A stretch of 64,000 nucleotides of DNA from Streptomyces sp. SID12488 (GCF_010548275.1 NZ_JAAGLT010000026.1:62001-126000); one strand, 5' to 3'; shown: positions 17,833 through 28,398, counted from the stretch's first letter. Notes: generated by a model from the letters alone, not told the origin. Made by a program: numbers and translations.

Positions 17833-19646
17833 CGGGACACCGCCGCGCTCGCGACCAGTTCGTCGGCCGCGTCGGCGAACTCCGCGACGGTCGGGTTGTG
17901 CAGCAGGGCGCGTATGGGCAGTTCGACACCCAGAACCAGTTCGGTGCGGCTCATCAGGTCCATGGCCATCAGCGAGTTGCCTCCCAATTCGAAGAAGTCG
18001 TCCAGCACCCCGACGCTCTCGGTCCGGAGTACCTCCGCCCACAGGTCGCAGATCAATTGCTCAGTGGCGGAACGGGGCGCCACGTACTCGTTGTCGGCCT
18101 GGCGCGCGGTGTTCGCCGGCGTCGGCAGGGCGTCGGTGTCCACCTTGCCGTTGGCGGTCAGGGGGAACGCGCCGACCGGGATGAACAGGGCCGGGATCAT
18201 CGGACCCGGCAGCGTCTCGCGCAGGCTCCGGCGCAGGGCGGCCACCAGGAACTCCGGGTCCTGCTCCAGCGAGGGATCGGCGATGACGTACGCGGCCATG
18301 CTGTTGCCGTGCACGGGATCTCGGCGGACCACGACGACCGCGTCCTGGACGCCGGGCCGGGCGGACAGGGCCAGCTCGGTCTCGGAAGGGTCGACGCGGT
18401 GGCCCCGGATCTTGACCTGGCGGTCGGAGCGCCCGAGGAATTCGAGGTCGCCGTCGGTCGCCCGCCGGACCGCGTCGCCTGTGCGGTACATGCGCGCACC
18501 GGGGACGTCCGAGCAAGGTGCGGGGAGGAAGGCCAGGGCGGTGGCCACCGGGTCACCGAGGTAGCCACGGCTCAGTCCCGCCCCGGTCACGAACAGCTGA
18601 CCCCGATCGCCGGACGGCACCTCGTGCAGGTCGTCGTCGAGGAGGTGGATCCCGGTCCCCTCGACGGAGCGGCCGATGGGAACGGAGCCCTCTCGGATCC
18701 GCTCGCGAACGGTGTGGCAGGTGGTGAACGTGGTGTTCTCCGTGGGCCCGTACCCGTTGATCAGACGAATGCCGGGGAAACGCTCAAGGAAGCGATTGAC
18801 GTGGGCGGGGTTCAGTACGTCCCCGCCGGCCAGCAGCTGGCGCAGCCCACCCAGTGCCTCCAGACGGTGGTCGACCATCTGGTGGAAGAGGCCTGCGGTC
18901 AGCCAGGCTGTGGTGACCTCTTCCTCGGCGAGCAGTTCGGCGAGTTCGTCCACGGCCAGGGGGCCCGGCCGGTGCACGACGAGCCTGCCGCCGTTCAGCA
19001 GGGCGGCCCAGATCTCGAACGTGGAGGCGTCGAACGCGACCGGCGACAGGTGCAGGAACGACTCGCCGGGGCCGGTGTCGGCGAACGTGCCCGCGACCAG
19101 CCGCGCGATGGCACGGTGCGGAACGGCGACCGCCTTGGGCCGGCCGGTCGATCCCGAAGTGAAACTCACGTAGGCGAGATCGCCGGGGACGATCCCGGGG
19201 GCCGGGGCGGAAGCGGAAGTGGGCTCGTCCGCCCCGGCAGGCAGCCTCAGGACGGACACCTCCGTCCCCGCACCGGAAGCGTCCGCGGGAGCGTCGCCGG
19301 TGACGAGGGCCATGGCGCCCGCCGCGGCGATCATCTCGGTCCTGCGGGCCACGGGTATGTCGGCCTCCAGGCCCAGATAGGCGCCACCAGCCTTCAGAAC
19401 GCCCAGAAGAGCGGCGATGAGGTCGTGGCCGCGGTCCACACGGACCGCCACGACGGCATCGGCCGTGACTCCCAGGGCTCGGAGGCGGCGGGCAATCCGG
19501 TCGGACCGTTCGTCCAGTTCCCGGTAGGTGACGTGCGTCCCGCCGAAGGTGACGGCGTTGGCCTGCGGCCGCTTGCGGACCTGTACGGCGAAGAGCTGGG
19601 GAACAGTGCTCTCCCACCGTGTGTCGAGCTGGTTGTCGCGTGCCAC
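17829..19646 (-). CDS. NRPS A-PCP didomain (Val-type pocket)
   Basis: A 605-residue A-PCP protein. A domain (about 1-510): FTSGSTGRPKAVAV (A3), NGYGPTENTTF (A5), YRTGDAV (A7), GRSDRQVKIRGHRV (A8), LTANGKVD (A10). PCP (about 525-595): FFELGGNSLMAMD. The pocket read by eye is D-A-F-W-L-G-G-T-F-K, essentially the valine code. The start is GTG 19646, with GGAAGGGAA just upstream; the longer frame to 20180 only overlaps the acylase. It overlaps the P450 start by four bases (GTGA), so enzyme and oxidase are made together. The loaded residue, hydroxylated or not, could be delivered to an A-less site elsewhere. Confidence 0.92.
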   Translation of the reverse strand: MARDNQLDTRWESTVPQLFAVQVRKRPQANAVTFGGTHVTYRELDERSDRIARRLRALGVTADAVVAVRVDRGHDLIAALLGVLKAGGAYLGLEADIPVARRTEMIAAAGAMALVTGDAPADASGAGTEVSVLRLPAGADEPTSASAPAPGIVPGDLAYVSFTSGSTGRPKAVAVPHRAIARLVAGTFADTGPGESFLHLSPVAFDASTFEIWAALLNGGRLVVHRPGPLAVDELAELLAEEEVTTAWLTAGLFHQMVDHRLEALGGLRQLLAGGDVLNPAHVNRFLERFPGIRLINGYGPTENTTFTTCHTVRERIREGSVPIGRSVEGTGIHLLDDDLHEVPSGDRGQLFVTGAGLSRGYLGDPVATALAFLPAPCSDVPGARMYRTGDAVRRATDGDLEFLGRSDRQVKIRGHRVDPSETELALSARPGVQDAVVVVRRDPVHGNSMAAYVIADPSLEQDPEFLVAALRRSLRETLPGPMIPALFIPVGAFPLTANGKVDTDALPTPANTARQADNEYVAPRSATEQLICDLWAEVLRTESVGVLDDFFELGGNSLMAMDLMSRTELVLGVELPIRALLHNPTVAEFADAADELVASAAVSR

Positions 19647-19690
19647 GGGGTTTCCCTTCCGGCCACCGGTGCGGTGGTGGCCTGTGTAGC

Positions 19691-22006
19691 TCAGTTGTTC
19701 CTGCCTTGCGGCAGGAAAGTGGTGGACCACTTCTTGTGCCGATCGGTGAAATGTGGGCTCAGTGGATGCCCCGACTGGCCGCCGGGCACGTCGAACTCCG
19801 CGAAGCCGTCGGCGCGGGGGGTCAGGATCGCGCGCCCGGCCGCGGCGAAGCCGGGAACGCACGTCCGTACGCTGTGCAGGGCTCCGCCCTGGGGCCTCGC
19901 CTGCACCCCGAGCAGTGGGGCCGCCCACGGAGCGAGGCCTACGAGGGGGTGGTTCAGTCCTACGGCGTTGAGGTCGCCCCACTTCGGCAGGCGCCCCCGC
20001 CGCCCCTCGCGCGACAGGTCGGCGGCCGCCTGGAGGGCGCACCGGGCGATGAACCCCGGCCAGCCGTTCGCCTCTTCGTCCCTGGGCAGCAGAGACGGAT
20101 CCTTGGACCCGACGATCTCCAGTACGGGGGTGTCGATCGCGCGGAACGCGTAGAGAAAATCGGGGTCGAGATCGCGGCACACTTCGAGATACGGGGAAAG
20201 CACCTTCCGGGCCAGGATTTCGCGGAACCGCACCAGGACGCCGAAGGCGACCGAGTCGACGTCGGCGGTGCCGTCCCAGGAGGCAAGGCTGCCCGCCAGG
20301 CCGCCTTCACCGAGGGACGCCACCGCGAGATCCCGGTACGGCACGTACAGGTCCGCCGTCGTGTCGTGCTGCAGCGCCCGCATGCCGTGCGCGTCGGGCC
20401 TCGTCTCCCGCGCCAGAACGGCGCGCACCCGCCGGGCGCGGTACCCCGGATCGAGGTCGTATCCGACGCGGAACGGCTTCTGCGGGAACACGGCGTCGTT
20501 CGCCGAGACGAGGAATCCGACGGGCGGGTCCACGAGGCGCGGGCGCTCCGGTCCGGTGAGATGGCCGGTCGGCGCGTCGGGGGAGTGGGCGGGCCGCCGC
20601 GGTAGCAGACCGGTGGCGAGGTGCGCCATGCGGCCGGCGGTGTCGGCGACCAGGACATTGAGCGCGATGCCCTCGGCGTCGTCCAGGATGCGGATGCTCT
20701 CCTCGACGTTCAGGGCGTGGACCAGCCGCTGGAACTTCAGGTCGCAGCTGCGTGGGTCGTGGCCCGTCCAGCGCACCGCGACACGCTGCCCGAGGAGGGG
20801 ACGCGGCGAGACCGGCATGGTGCCGTCCCGCGCCACTTCGACAAGGTCGTCGTCGCGGCCGCGGACCCGGATTCGCTCGGTCCGGGTGGCGGGCTCCCCC
20901 TCCAGCGGTACGAGATCGAGGACATCGGCGCTGAGGTTGGTGATCCCCCAGGCGATGTGTCCGTTCGTCCCGGTGAGCACCGCCGGCAGACCGGCCGCCG
21001 CCAGTCCGCGCAGCCGGTGCCCTGGCCAGCCGACGTCCACCTCGTACAGCAGGTTGGGCAGGGTGAGCGTCAGATGCGGGTCACAGGCCAGGACCGGGCC
21101 GTCGGGGCCGCCGCGGATCCAGCAGTTGGAGCCGGCCACGGCCTGGCCGGTGGTGACGAAGTCGCCCCGCACCGGTTCCGCCGCGCGGTTGCGGCCCAGA
21201 TCGTCGGGCAACGGCGGCTGTTGCAGGAGGTCACCTGGCAGAAAGAAGTTCGCGATGTGCGGCGGCAGGGCCCGGCGGATGACAGCTTCGGCACGTTTGG
21301 CCTGCTCGTTCCACGACAGCGAGTGGAACATGAACAGCTCGACCAGCAGACTGTCGCGCGGTGTCCACGGCTCCGGTCGGTAGGCCAGGAACCGGCTCTC
21401 GAAGGGCCGGCCGTGGTGCAGCTGCTCGGCGTTGACGCCCGCCGCGAAGGCGTCGAGCAGTTCCCGCTCGGGTCGCTCCAGAGCGGTCAGGGCCCGATCG
21501 GCCGCAGCGGCCAGGTCGAGGTGCCGGTGGTGCCGGTCGAGGGGGAGCGCGGTCCTGCCCCACACCTCGGCCAGGCGGCCCGCCGCCGTGCGCCGCAGCA
21601 AGTCGAGTTGGAAGGCCCGGTCACGGGCCATGACGTAGCCGAGTGCGTGCACGGCATCGAGCCAGGTGGGAGCCTCGATCCGGGTGACGCCGCCGTCAGC
21701 CGTCGTCAGCCGGGTCTCGCCCGTCGGGCCTGCTACGACCTGCTCGTTCGCCGCGTGAGGGCCGTTCGAGGCGAGCAGGGCGCGCACCAGGCGGAGCTCG
21801 ACGGCGAGGCGGGCCCGGTGCCGCCACAGGCCGAGGCCCGTCACGACGGCTCCCACCGCGAGCACCGGGAGCACTGCCGATCGGGGGCCGACGACGCCGG
21901 TCGCGGCCGCCGCGCCGGCGAAGGCGATCGGCACCAGCGCGGCGCGGGCCGAGGGCAGCCGCCACAGCCGCCCGTAGCGGAGCCTGGAGGAGAGCCGGCG
22001 CGTCAT
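19691..22006 (-). CDS. Membrane-anchored penicillin acylase (S45) family hydrolase
   Basis: A 771-residue Ntn-hydrolase precursor. Two hydrophobic stretches (about residues 22-60) form an N-terminal membrane anchor. The chain then follows the penicillin amidase pattern, with the autoprocessing nucleophile in AVAGSNCW (Ser293); cleavage before Ser293 would give a roughly 290-residue alpha chain and 479-residue beta chain. GTNGHIAWGITN is the conserved oxyanion/Asn region. Relatives deacylate secreted peptides, for example PvdQ removing the starter fatty acid of pyoverdine. Because the assembly line here starts with a FAAL, removal of its acyl group at or outside the membrane is the likely job, with a resistance or prodrug function. 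The ATG overlaps the upstream NRPS stop (ATGA). An 8-bp hairpin overlaps the 3' end (19698-19717). Confidence 0.88.
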   Translation of the reverse strand: MTRRLSSRLRYGRLWRLPSARAALVPIAFAGAAAATGVVGPRSAVLPVLAVGAVVTGLGLWRHRARLAVELRLVRALLASNGPHAANEQVVAGPTGETRLTTADGGVTRIEAPTWLDAVHALGYVMARDRAFQLDLLRRTAAGRLAEVWGRTALPLDRHHRHLDLAAAADRALTALERPERELLDAFAAGVNAEQLHHGRPFESRFLAYRPEPWTPRDSLLVELFMFHSLSWNEQAKRAEAVIRRALPPHIANFFLPGDLLQQPPLPDDLGRNRAAEPVRGDFVTTGQAVAGSNCWIRGGPDGPVLACDPHLTLTLPNLLYEVDVGWPGHRLRGLAAAGLPAVLTGTNGHIAWGITNLSADVLDLVPLEGEPATRTERIRVRGRDDDLVEVARDGTMPVSPRPLLGQRVAVRWTGHDPRSCDLKFQRLVHALNVEESIRILDDAEGIALNVLVADTAGRMAHLATGLLPRRPAHSPDAPTGHLTGPERPRLVDPPVGFLVSANDAVFPQKPFRVGYDLDPGYRARRVRAVLARETRPDAHGMRALQHDTTADLYVPYRDLAVASLGEGGLAGSLASWDGTADVDSVAFGVLVRFREILARKVLSPYLEVCRDLDPDFLYAFRAIDTPVLEIVGSKDPSLLPRDEEANGWPGFIARCALQAAADLSREGRRGRLPKWGDLNAVGLNHPLVGLAPWAAPLLGVQARPQGGALHSVRTCVPGFAAAGRAILTPRADGFAEFDVPGGQSGHPLSPHFTDRHKKWSTTFLPQGRNN

Positions 22007-25000
22007 GCCCGCGCCTCCAGGGCGCGTACGACCCTCTGGGCCGCGGCGACCACGTCGTCGAGCAACGCGGTGGCGTCCTTGGCGTCGAACACCTTCGGTT
22101 TGTACAGGAGTTCCAGCTCCAGTTCCCCGCCGATCGGGGTCACGGCGAGAACGAAATCGGCCGTGGTGGGGGCGACGGGCCGGCCGAGGGCGGGGTCGGA
22201 GGGGACGTACGGCGAAAGGCCGAGTCCAGAGCCCGGATCCGTCGGCCGAGCCTCCTCCTGCATGACGAGCATGACCTCGAAGAGGGCTCCGTCTCCTTCC
22301 CGCTGGGCGGAGCGGCCGCCCAGTTCCTCGAATACGTCCTCGAAGGGCAGCTCCTGGTTGTCATAGGCCTCGTTGCACGCCTGCCGGGCACGCAGGGCCA
22401 GTCCGGCCGCGTCGGTGTCCGCGTCGAGGCGCAGGACAACAGTGTTGGCGACCAGGCCGACGGTTTCATCGCTGCCGGGCTGGAGGCGGTTGGCCACCAT
22501 GGTCCCGACCCGGATGTCGTTGCGGCCGCTCCAGATGGACAGGGTCGACGCGTAGGCGGCGAACACCGTCGTGAAGTCGGTGAGGAGGTGGCGCCGTCCG
22601 GCTTCGCGCAGAGCCGCCACCGTCGTCGCGGGAAGGCGGGTACGGCAGCCTGCCAGACGCAGGCCGTCGGCGAACCCGGCCCGTCCCTTGCGGGCCAGGA
22701 GGCTTTCGGGACCGTCCATGAGGGAGGGCCACGGGCCCGCCAGGCGCTCGGTCCAGTACGCCCGCTGCCGGTCGGCCTCGGGCGACCCCAGCCACTCGGC
22801 GCGCGCCAACTGCAGCTGTCCGGAGCCCAGCGGCGCGGGAGCGTCCGGGTGCCGGAGTCCCTCGGCCAGGTCCCGGTAGACGCGTGAGGCCTCGTCCAGC
22901 AGCAGTCCCATGGACCAGCCGTCGCAGACGATGTGATGCACGTTCAGGAAGATCACGTGCTCGTTGTCGGCCGTGCGGTGGACGATGACCCGCAGCAGCG
23001 GGGCGGAGTCCAGGGCGAACGGCTCGCGGGCCGCGGCCGCGACAGCTCGCTCGCAGGCGGCGGACGGGTCGGGCTCGCCGGACAGGTCCACGGTCTCGAC
23101 AGCGATGTCCACGGTTGGCTCGACTATCTGCTCGGGGACGCCGTCGGTGGCCTCGATGCGCGTCCGCAGAGCCTCGTGCCGCCGCGTCAGGAGGGCGAAC
23201 GTCTGCTCCAGCAGATCGATGTCGAGCGGCCCCGAGGCGCGCAGCGCGCCCGGCAACCCGAACAGCGGCAGGCCGGGCAGTCGCTGGGCCAGCAGCCACA
23301 TCTGGTGCTGAGCGGCCGACAGCGGGTACCGGCGCGCGCCAGAAGACGGGACAGCGGCAGCTGTGGCCGGGGGCTCGGCGGACGCGGCGCCGGACGCCTG
23401 CAGCAGGAGGGCGAGCGCGGCGATGGTGGGGGCCTCCATGAAGGTGCCCATGGACAGCGCGCCGTGCCGCGCGCGCAGCCGGCTGACCACCTGCATGGCC
23501 GTCAGGGAGGAACCACCGACGTCGAAGAAACGGTCCCGGTCGTCGTAGTGTCCGTCGCCCAGGACCTCGGCCCACACCTGCCGGATCTCGTGCGCGAGAT
23601 CCGCTGCGGCCCCCGTGAGCGGACGGCTCTCCTGGCTCTCGCGGTCGGCGGCGGCTACCAGGGCGGTCGGCGCCGTATCCTGCGGCCCGGCCTCGGGTTC
23701 GGCTCCGCGGGCCTGCTCGGCCACGCCCGGCAGGGTGGCTGTACGGCAGGAAAGGGACGGGTCGGCAGAGATGGCCGCAAGGACCCGGCGGTGTGCCTCC
23801 GCGGAGAGTTCGGCGGTGCGGCGGGTCACGGACGCGGCATCGTACTCGATGAGCAGCCGCAGTTCCTCGGTGCGTACGTCGACCGTGTAGTTGACTCCGA
23901 GCGGGTAGTGGTTCGACTCGATCTCCTGCACATCGAGGACCTCGACGCCACCGGCGCGCACGAGCGACTTGCTCGTGTGGAAGTCGGTGAAGTTGAAGTT
24001 GACGTCCAGGATGGGGCGGCTGCCGTGGTTCTGCTGGATCAGCGCGTGCGGGTACCAGCGGTGGCCCATCATGTCGATCTCCTCGGCGTGGATCTGCCGG
24101 GCGAGTTCGTTCCAGGACTGGGCGCCGAGCTGGATCCGCATGGGCAGTTCGTTGAGGAACAGGCCGAGCATGCGGTCGCTGTCGGCTGTCTCCGGCCGGC
24201 ACAGCGACGTCAGGCCGGTCACCACGTCGTCGTTCCCGGTCAGCCAGGACAGCACCCGGAAGTGGGCCGCCTGGAGCAGGGCTTTGAGAGGCACGCCGGC
24301 CTGCTGTGCGGCACTGGTGAGCCGAAGGATGGTGCCGTCGGGCAGCTTCGCGTGCAGTTGCCGCATCACGGGCTGCGCGGGGCGGTCCGGAGCGAGCAGG
24401 GGTGCGGGATCGCAGGTGCGGGCGCGCCAGAACTCCCGGTCCGCGGTGTTCCCGGCAGCGCGCTGCTCCAGGTCGACGGCATCGGCGGGCGTGGTCTTCA
24501 GGGCGGGGAAGTCGCCCGCCTCGCCGTCGAGCCGGTGCATGTACCGATCGTTGAGGTCCTCGAAGAAGATGTTCACGGACCAGCCGTCGAGGATGGCGTG
24601 GTGGTGGCTGAAGACCACCTGGTAGTCGTCGGGCGAGCGGGTCAGCACGACGAGGCGGAACAGCGGCGGGTGGGAAAGGTCGAAGTCGTCCGCCGTCTCC
24701 GCCTCGACGACCTGCTGGATGCGTGTGGTCCGCTCCTCCGGCGGCAGGGCGCTGATGTCCTCGAACCGGACGGGTGCCGCGACTGGTGCGTGGACCTGCT
24801 GCATGGGTCCTTGGGCATGGCCGAGGTCGAAGCTCGTGCGCAGGGTCGGGTGACGATCCATCACGTCCTCGACCGCCGAGCGGAAGGTCTCGTCGTCCAT
24901 CGGCCCGCCGACACGGTAGCTGAGCACTATGTGGTAGATGCCGGACTCGGGGGCGATCTCCCGGTGGTAGATCATGCCGCTCTGCAGCGCTGTCATCGGG

Positions 25001-28000
25001 TAGGCGTCGACGACGTCAGGGGCGAAGCCGTCGCCACCGCCCTGCACACCGGAGAACAGGACCCGGTCGGAGCTTCGCGGGGCGCCCTCGGCGAGTGGTG
25101 CGAGCCGTGCCCGGTCTGCGAGTTCACGGAGCTGCGGGGCGGCGTACACGTCCTTGACCTGCAGCGACAGACCGCGGTCGCGGGCGAGTCCGACCAGCCG
25201 GATGGCGCGCATGGAGTCGCCGCCGAGGGCGAAGAAGTCGTCGCTGAGGACTGTGCCGTCACCCAGGACCTCACGCGCCAGCTCAAGGAGCAGTTTCTCC
25301 TCATCGGTGACGGGCAGCGGAGCCGGCCTGGCGGGCGCCGCGGCGCGGTCGCCACCCGCGGCCACGGCGGCGCGGTCGAGCTTGCCGTTGACGGTGAGCG
25401 GCAGTTCCGGTGCGACGTACACCGTCTGGGGCGCCATGTAGACGGGTAGTGCGGAGCGGGCGTCCCTGAGCAGGTCGGGGACGGACAACTCGGCCGAACC
25501 GTCCGGGACGACGGCCGCGACGATGCGGGGGACGCCGTCCTCGTTGGCCACTGCGGCGGCCGCGGCGGCGACGCCGGGGCGGGCCGCGAGCGCGGTCTCG
25601 ATCTCCGACAGTTCCACCCGGAAACCATTGATCTGCACCTGCCCGTCCTGTCGGCCCAGGTAGGTGAGGCCGGACGCCCCCCGCCGGCCGAAGTCTCCCG
25701 ACCGGTACATGCGGGCACCGGGCACGGGGCTGTGCGGGTCGGGCACGAACCGCAGGGCTGTCTCGCGAGGACGTCCGATGTAGCCCAGGCTGACCTGGGA
25801 GCCGCCGATGTGGATCTCGCCGACGCAGCGGTCGAGGGCGGGGGTGCCGTTGCGGTGCAGGACGTGCAGTGCGGTGCCCGGCAGCGGGGTGCCGATCTCC
25901 GACTCGGCCCAGGCCCCCTCGTCGGGCCGCAGCCAGTGCCACGATGCGTGGACGGTGGTCTCCGTGGTGCCGTACATGTTCACCAGCCGGGTCTGGCCGC
26001 CGAAGGTCTCGTACCACTGTTCGTACAGACGCCGCTCAAGTGCCTCACCGGCGAAGATGATGAGGCGCAGATGCGCGGCGGCACCCTCCTGCCGGGCGAT
26101 GGCGGGGAGCATCGCGGACAGCGCCGAGGGGGTCTGGCTGAGGACGGTGACGCGTTCCCGGCGCAGCAGCAGGGCGAACGCCTCCGGTTCGCGGGTGATC
26201 CACTTCGGTACGACCACGAGGCGTCCGCCGTGCAGCAGGCAGCCGAAGATCTCGAACACGGAGACGTCGAACGAGCAGGAGTGGAAGAGCGACCAGGTGT
26301 CCTCGGGGCCGAACCCGAAGGTGCCGCTCACACCGTCCAGCAGGCTCAGGACGTTGCGGTGGGAGACCTGGACGCCCTTGGGGCGGCCGGTCGAGCCCGA
26401 GGTGAAGACCACGTACGCGACCGCCGACGACGGTACGGGCGGCAGCGCAGCGCCGTCGGAACCCTCCTGCGCGAGTTGGGCCACCGTGACCCGGTCACGG
26501 TCGGGACTCGGCTCGTCCGTGACGGTGTACCGCACACCGGCGTCCGCCAGAACCTGCTCCGCGCGGCTCTGCGGCCAGGAGTCGTCGAGTACGACGCAGG
26601 CGGCGCCGCTCGCCATGATGCCGAGCATGGCGAGCGGCAGGTCGATGCCGCGGGGCAGGGCGATCGCCACGACGTCGCCCGGACCGATGCCGCGTCGGTG
26701 CAGGCCCAGACCTGTGCGGCCGACGTCCCGGTCGAGGTCGCGGTAGGAGATGGTGGCACCGTCGTGGCTGATAGCCACGGCGTCGCCCCGCTCCCGAGCG
26801 ATCCCGGAGAGCCGGCCGACGAGTGTCTCGCCGTCCTGCGGCACCAGGTCCGGAGCCGCGCCCAGCGCACCGGCCGCGGCCTCTCCGAAGGGCGCGGCCG
26901 CCAGATCGGCGGCGGCCTGGTCCGGGGCCGCGCTGCCCCGCGCGAGGATCCGCCGGACCATCGCGACCAGGGCACGGACATCCCGCTCGCTCACGTTCTC
27001 CCGGTTGAACTCGACGTCGAGGCCGAGGGTGTCGCCATGGTCGCGGAGGAGGAAGTTCAGGTCGTACTTGCTGCTGGTCTGCGCCACATCGAGCCGGCCG
27101 GCGTCCAGTCCGTCGAACCGCGGCGCGGAGGCGTCGCTGCCCGCGTCGGTCAGGACGACGTGGAACGGCGTCCGTGCTGCCGTGTCCCCCGCGGCACTCG
27201 GCGCGGTCGCGTCGGCAGCCGGAAGAGCGTGACCGACCGCGCCGAGGACGGCTGTGCGGGTGCGCCCCACGAGTTCACGGAAAGTGGGGTTCCCGCTCAG
27301 GTCCATGCGGACGGGCACCATGTCGAGCAGCAGGCCGACGAGGCCGGCCAGTCCCTCCCGGTCGCGGCGGGCCACCGGTACCCCGGCCACGAAGTCGTCG
27401 CGACCGGTGTAACGCAGCAGGGCCGCGCAGACGGCGGCGGAGACCACGGTGAACGGGCTGGCTCCGCTGCGGACCGCCAGCGCCCGAACCGCCCCGGTAG
27501 TGGCGGCGTCCACAGGCGCGGAGACAACACCGCCGCCGGGTACGGGCTCCCTGGCCGGCGGCAGAGGCAGCGGCCCCAGCACGGCACCGTCCAGGCGGCC
27601 TTGCCAGTAGTCCCGGTCCGAGGAGGTGTCGGCGTACCGGTGGACGTCCTCCTCCCACCGGACGTAGTCGATCATGTCGATTTCGGAGGGCGGCGGGCCT
27701 GCGCCGACGCCGGTGCGGCTCGCGTTGTAGCAGTGCGCCAAGTCGTCCAGCAGGACGCCCAATGAGACACCGTCGGCGATGACGTGGTGCAGCACGACGA
27801 AGAAGACGTGGTCGTCCTCGGCCAGTCGGTACAGCGACTGCCGTACCGGAGGCGCGGTGTCCAGCGGCAGTCGGCGGGCCGCGAGGTCCGCACACTCGTC
27901 GAGGCAGGCGGCCAGGGCCGCGGCCGGGTCGAGGTCCGACAGGTCCCGGCGAAGCAGCGTCGGCTCGGCCGGCGGCAGGATGTGCTGCCTTGGCTCCCCC

Positions 28001-28398
28001 CGCTCCTCCTTGAACACCGTCCGCAGCGAGGGGTGGCGAGCCTGCAGACCGGTGAGCGCGGCGTGCAGGGCCGCCTCATCGAGTGAGCCCCGCAGGCGCA
28101 GTGCCCCGGTGAGGTTGTACGTGCCGTCGTCACGGAAGTAGTCCGTGGCCCATATCGTCTGCTGGGTCCACGTGAGCGGAGCGCCCCGCTCCCGGCCGGT
28201 GTCGTTGTGCGTCGGCCGGCGCGTCAGCCGGGAGCGGCCCGTCACCAGCGCCATCAGGTCGTCCCGGTGCAGTTTCAGCGCGGTCACCAAGTCGGGCGGC
28301 AGCTTGCCCGCCGGACTGCTGTAGCGCAGCCTGCCCTCGTCACAGTTCAGCGTGGCACCGAGATCGTCGAGTCGGCGCAGCAGATCGGGCGCGCTCAC
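22003..28398 (-). CDS. NRPS: docking-C-A-PCP-C-PCP-C
   Basis: A 2131-residue synthetase. Residues 1-52 resemble a TubC-type docking domain (LLRRLDDLGATLNCDEGRL). Then C1 (HHVIADG, about 207), A (about 510-1010; FTSGSTGRPKG, YGTTETT, TVNGKLDR), PCP1 (FFALGGDSMRA, about 1061), C2 (HHHAILDGWS, about 1269), PCP2 (FFDVGGSSLTA, about 1629) and C3 (HHIVCDGWS, about 1826). The A pocket read by eye is D-V-F-S-I-A-M-V-H-K, near the threonine layout (D-F-W-N-I-G-M-V-H-K) but not a match, so the substrate is unassigned. The second module has no A domain and needs loading in trans. It ends in a C domain with no TE, so the chain passes to another protein. GTG start overlaps the free PCP stop. Confidence 0.93.
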   Translation of the reverse strand: MSAPDLLRRLDDLGATLNCDEGRLRYSSPAGKLPPDLVTALKLHRDDLMALVTGRSRLTRRPTHNDTGRERGAPLTWTQQTIWATDYFRDDGTYNLTGALRLRGSLDEAALHAALTGLQARHPSLRTVFKEERGEPRQHILPPAEPTLLRRDLSDLDPAAALAACLDECADLAARRLPLDTAPPVRQSLYRLAEDDHVFFVVLHHVIADGVSLGVLLDDLAHCYNASRTGVGAGPPPSEIDMIDYVRWEEDVHRYADTSSDRDYWQGRLDGAVLGPLPLPPAREPVPGGGVVSAPVDAATTGAVRALAVRSGASPFTVVSAAVCAALLRYTGRDDFVAGVPVARRDREGLAGLVGLLLDMVPVRMDLSGNPTFRELVGRTRTAVLGAVGHALPAADATAPSAAGDTAARTPFHVVLTDAGSDASAPRFDGLDAGRLDVAQTSSKYDLNFLLRDHGDTLGLDVEFNRENVSERDVRALVAMVRRILARGSAAPDQAAADLAAAPFGEAAAGALGAAPDLVPQDGETLVGRLSGIARERGDAVAISHDGATISYRDLDRDVGRTGLGLHRRGIGPGDVVAIALPRGIDLPLAMLGIMASGAACVVLDDSWPQSRAEQVLADAGVRYTVTDEPSPDRDRVTVAQLAQEGSDGAALPPVPSSAVAYVVFTSGSTGRPKGVQVSHRNVLSLLDGVSGTFGFGPEDTWSLFHSCSFDVSVFEIFGCLLHGGRLVVVPKWITREPEAFALLLRRERVTVLSQTPSALSAMLPAIARQEGAAAHLRLIIFAGEALERRLYEQWYETFGGQTRLVNMYGTTETTVHASWHWLRPDEGAWAESEIGTPLPGTALHVLHRNGTPALDRCVGEIHIGGSQVSLGYIGRPRETALRFVPDPHSPVPGARMYRSGDFGRRGASGLTYLGRQDGQVQINGFRVELSEIETALAARPGVAAAAAAVANEDGVPRIVAAVVPDGSAELSVPDLLRDARSALPVYMAPQTVYVAPELPLTVNGKLDRAAVAAGGDRAAAPARPAPLPVTDEEKLLLELAREVLGDGTVLSDDFFALGGDSMRAIRLVGLARDRGLSLQVKDVYAAPQLRELADRARLAPLAEGAPRSSDRVLFSGVQGGGDGFAPDVVDAYPMTALQSGMIYHREIAPESGIYHIVLSYRVGGPMDDETFRSAVEDVMDRHPTLRTSFDLGHAQGPMQQVHAPVAAPVRFEDISALPPEERTTRIQQVVEAETADDFDLSHPPLFRLVVLTRSPDDYQVVFSHHHAILDGWSVNIFFEDLNDRYMHRLDGEAGDFPALKTTPADAVDLEQRAAGNTADREFWRARTCDPAPLLAPDRPAQPVMRQLHAKLPDGTILRLTSAAQQAGVPLKALLQAAHFRVLSWLTGNDDVVTGLTSLCRPETADSDRMLGLFLNELPMRIQLGAQSWNELARQIHAEEIDMMGHRWYPHALIQQNHGSRPILDVNFNFTDFHTSKSLVRAGGVEVLDVQEIESNHYPLGVNYTVDVRTEELRLLIEYDAASVTRRTAELSAEAHRRVLAAISADPSLSCRTATLPGVAEQARGAEPEAGPQDTAPTALVAAADRESQESRPLTGAAADLAHEIRQVWAEVLGDGHYDDRDRFFDVGGSSLTAMQVVSRLRARHGALSMGTFMEAPTIAALALLLQASGAASAEPPATAAAVPSSGARRYPLSAAQHQMWLLAQRLPGLPLFGLPGALRASGPLDIDLLEQTFALLTRRHEALRTRIEATDGVPEQIVEPTVDIAVETVDLSGEPDPSAACERAVAAAAREPFALDSAPLLRVIVHRTADNEHVIFLNVHHIVCDGWSMGLLLDEASRVYRDLAEGLRHPDAPAPLGSGQLQLARAEWLGSPEADRQRAYWTERLAGPWPSLMDGPESLLARKGRAGFADGLRLAGCRTRLPATTVAALREAGRRHLLTDFTTVFAAYASTLSIWSGRNDIRVGTMVANRLQPGSDETVGLVANTVVLRLDADTDAAGLALRARQACNEAYDNQELPFEDVFEELGGRSAQREGDGALFEVMLVMQEEARPTDPGSGLGLSPYVPSDPALGRPVAPTTADFVLAVTPIGGELELELLYKPKVFDAKDATALLDDVVAAAQRVVRALEARA

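Noticed and set aside
17898-20153. Long plus-strand ORF (751 codons) opposite the A-PCP and acylase genes
   Set aside because: Antisense shadow of high-GC coding sequence; the minus strand has complete A, PCP and acylase motifs, the plus frame has none.
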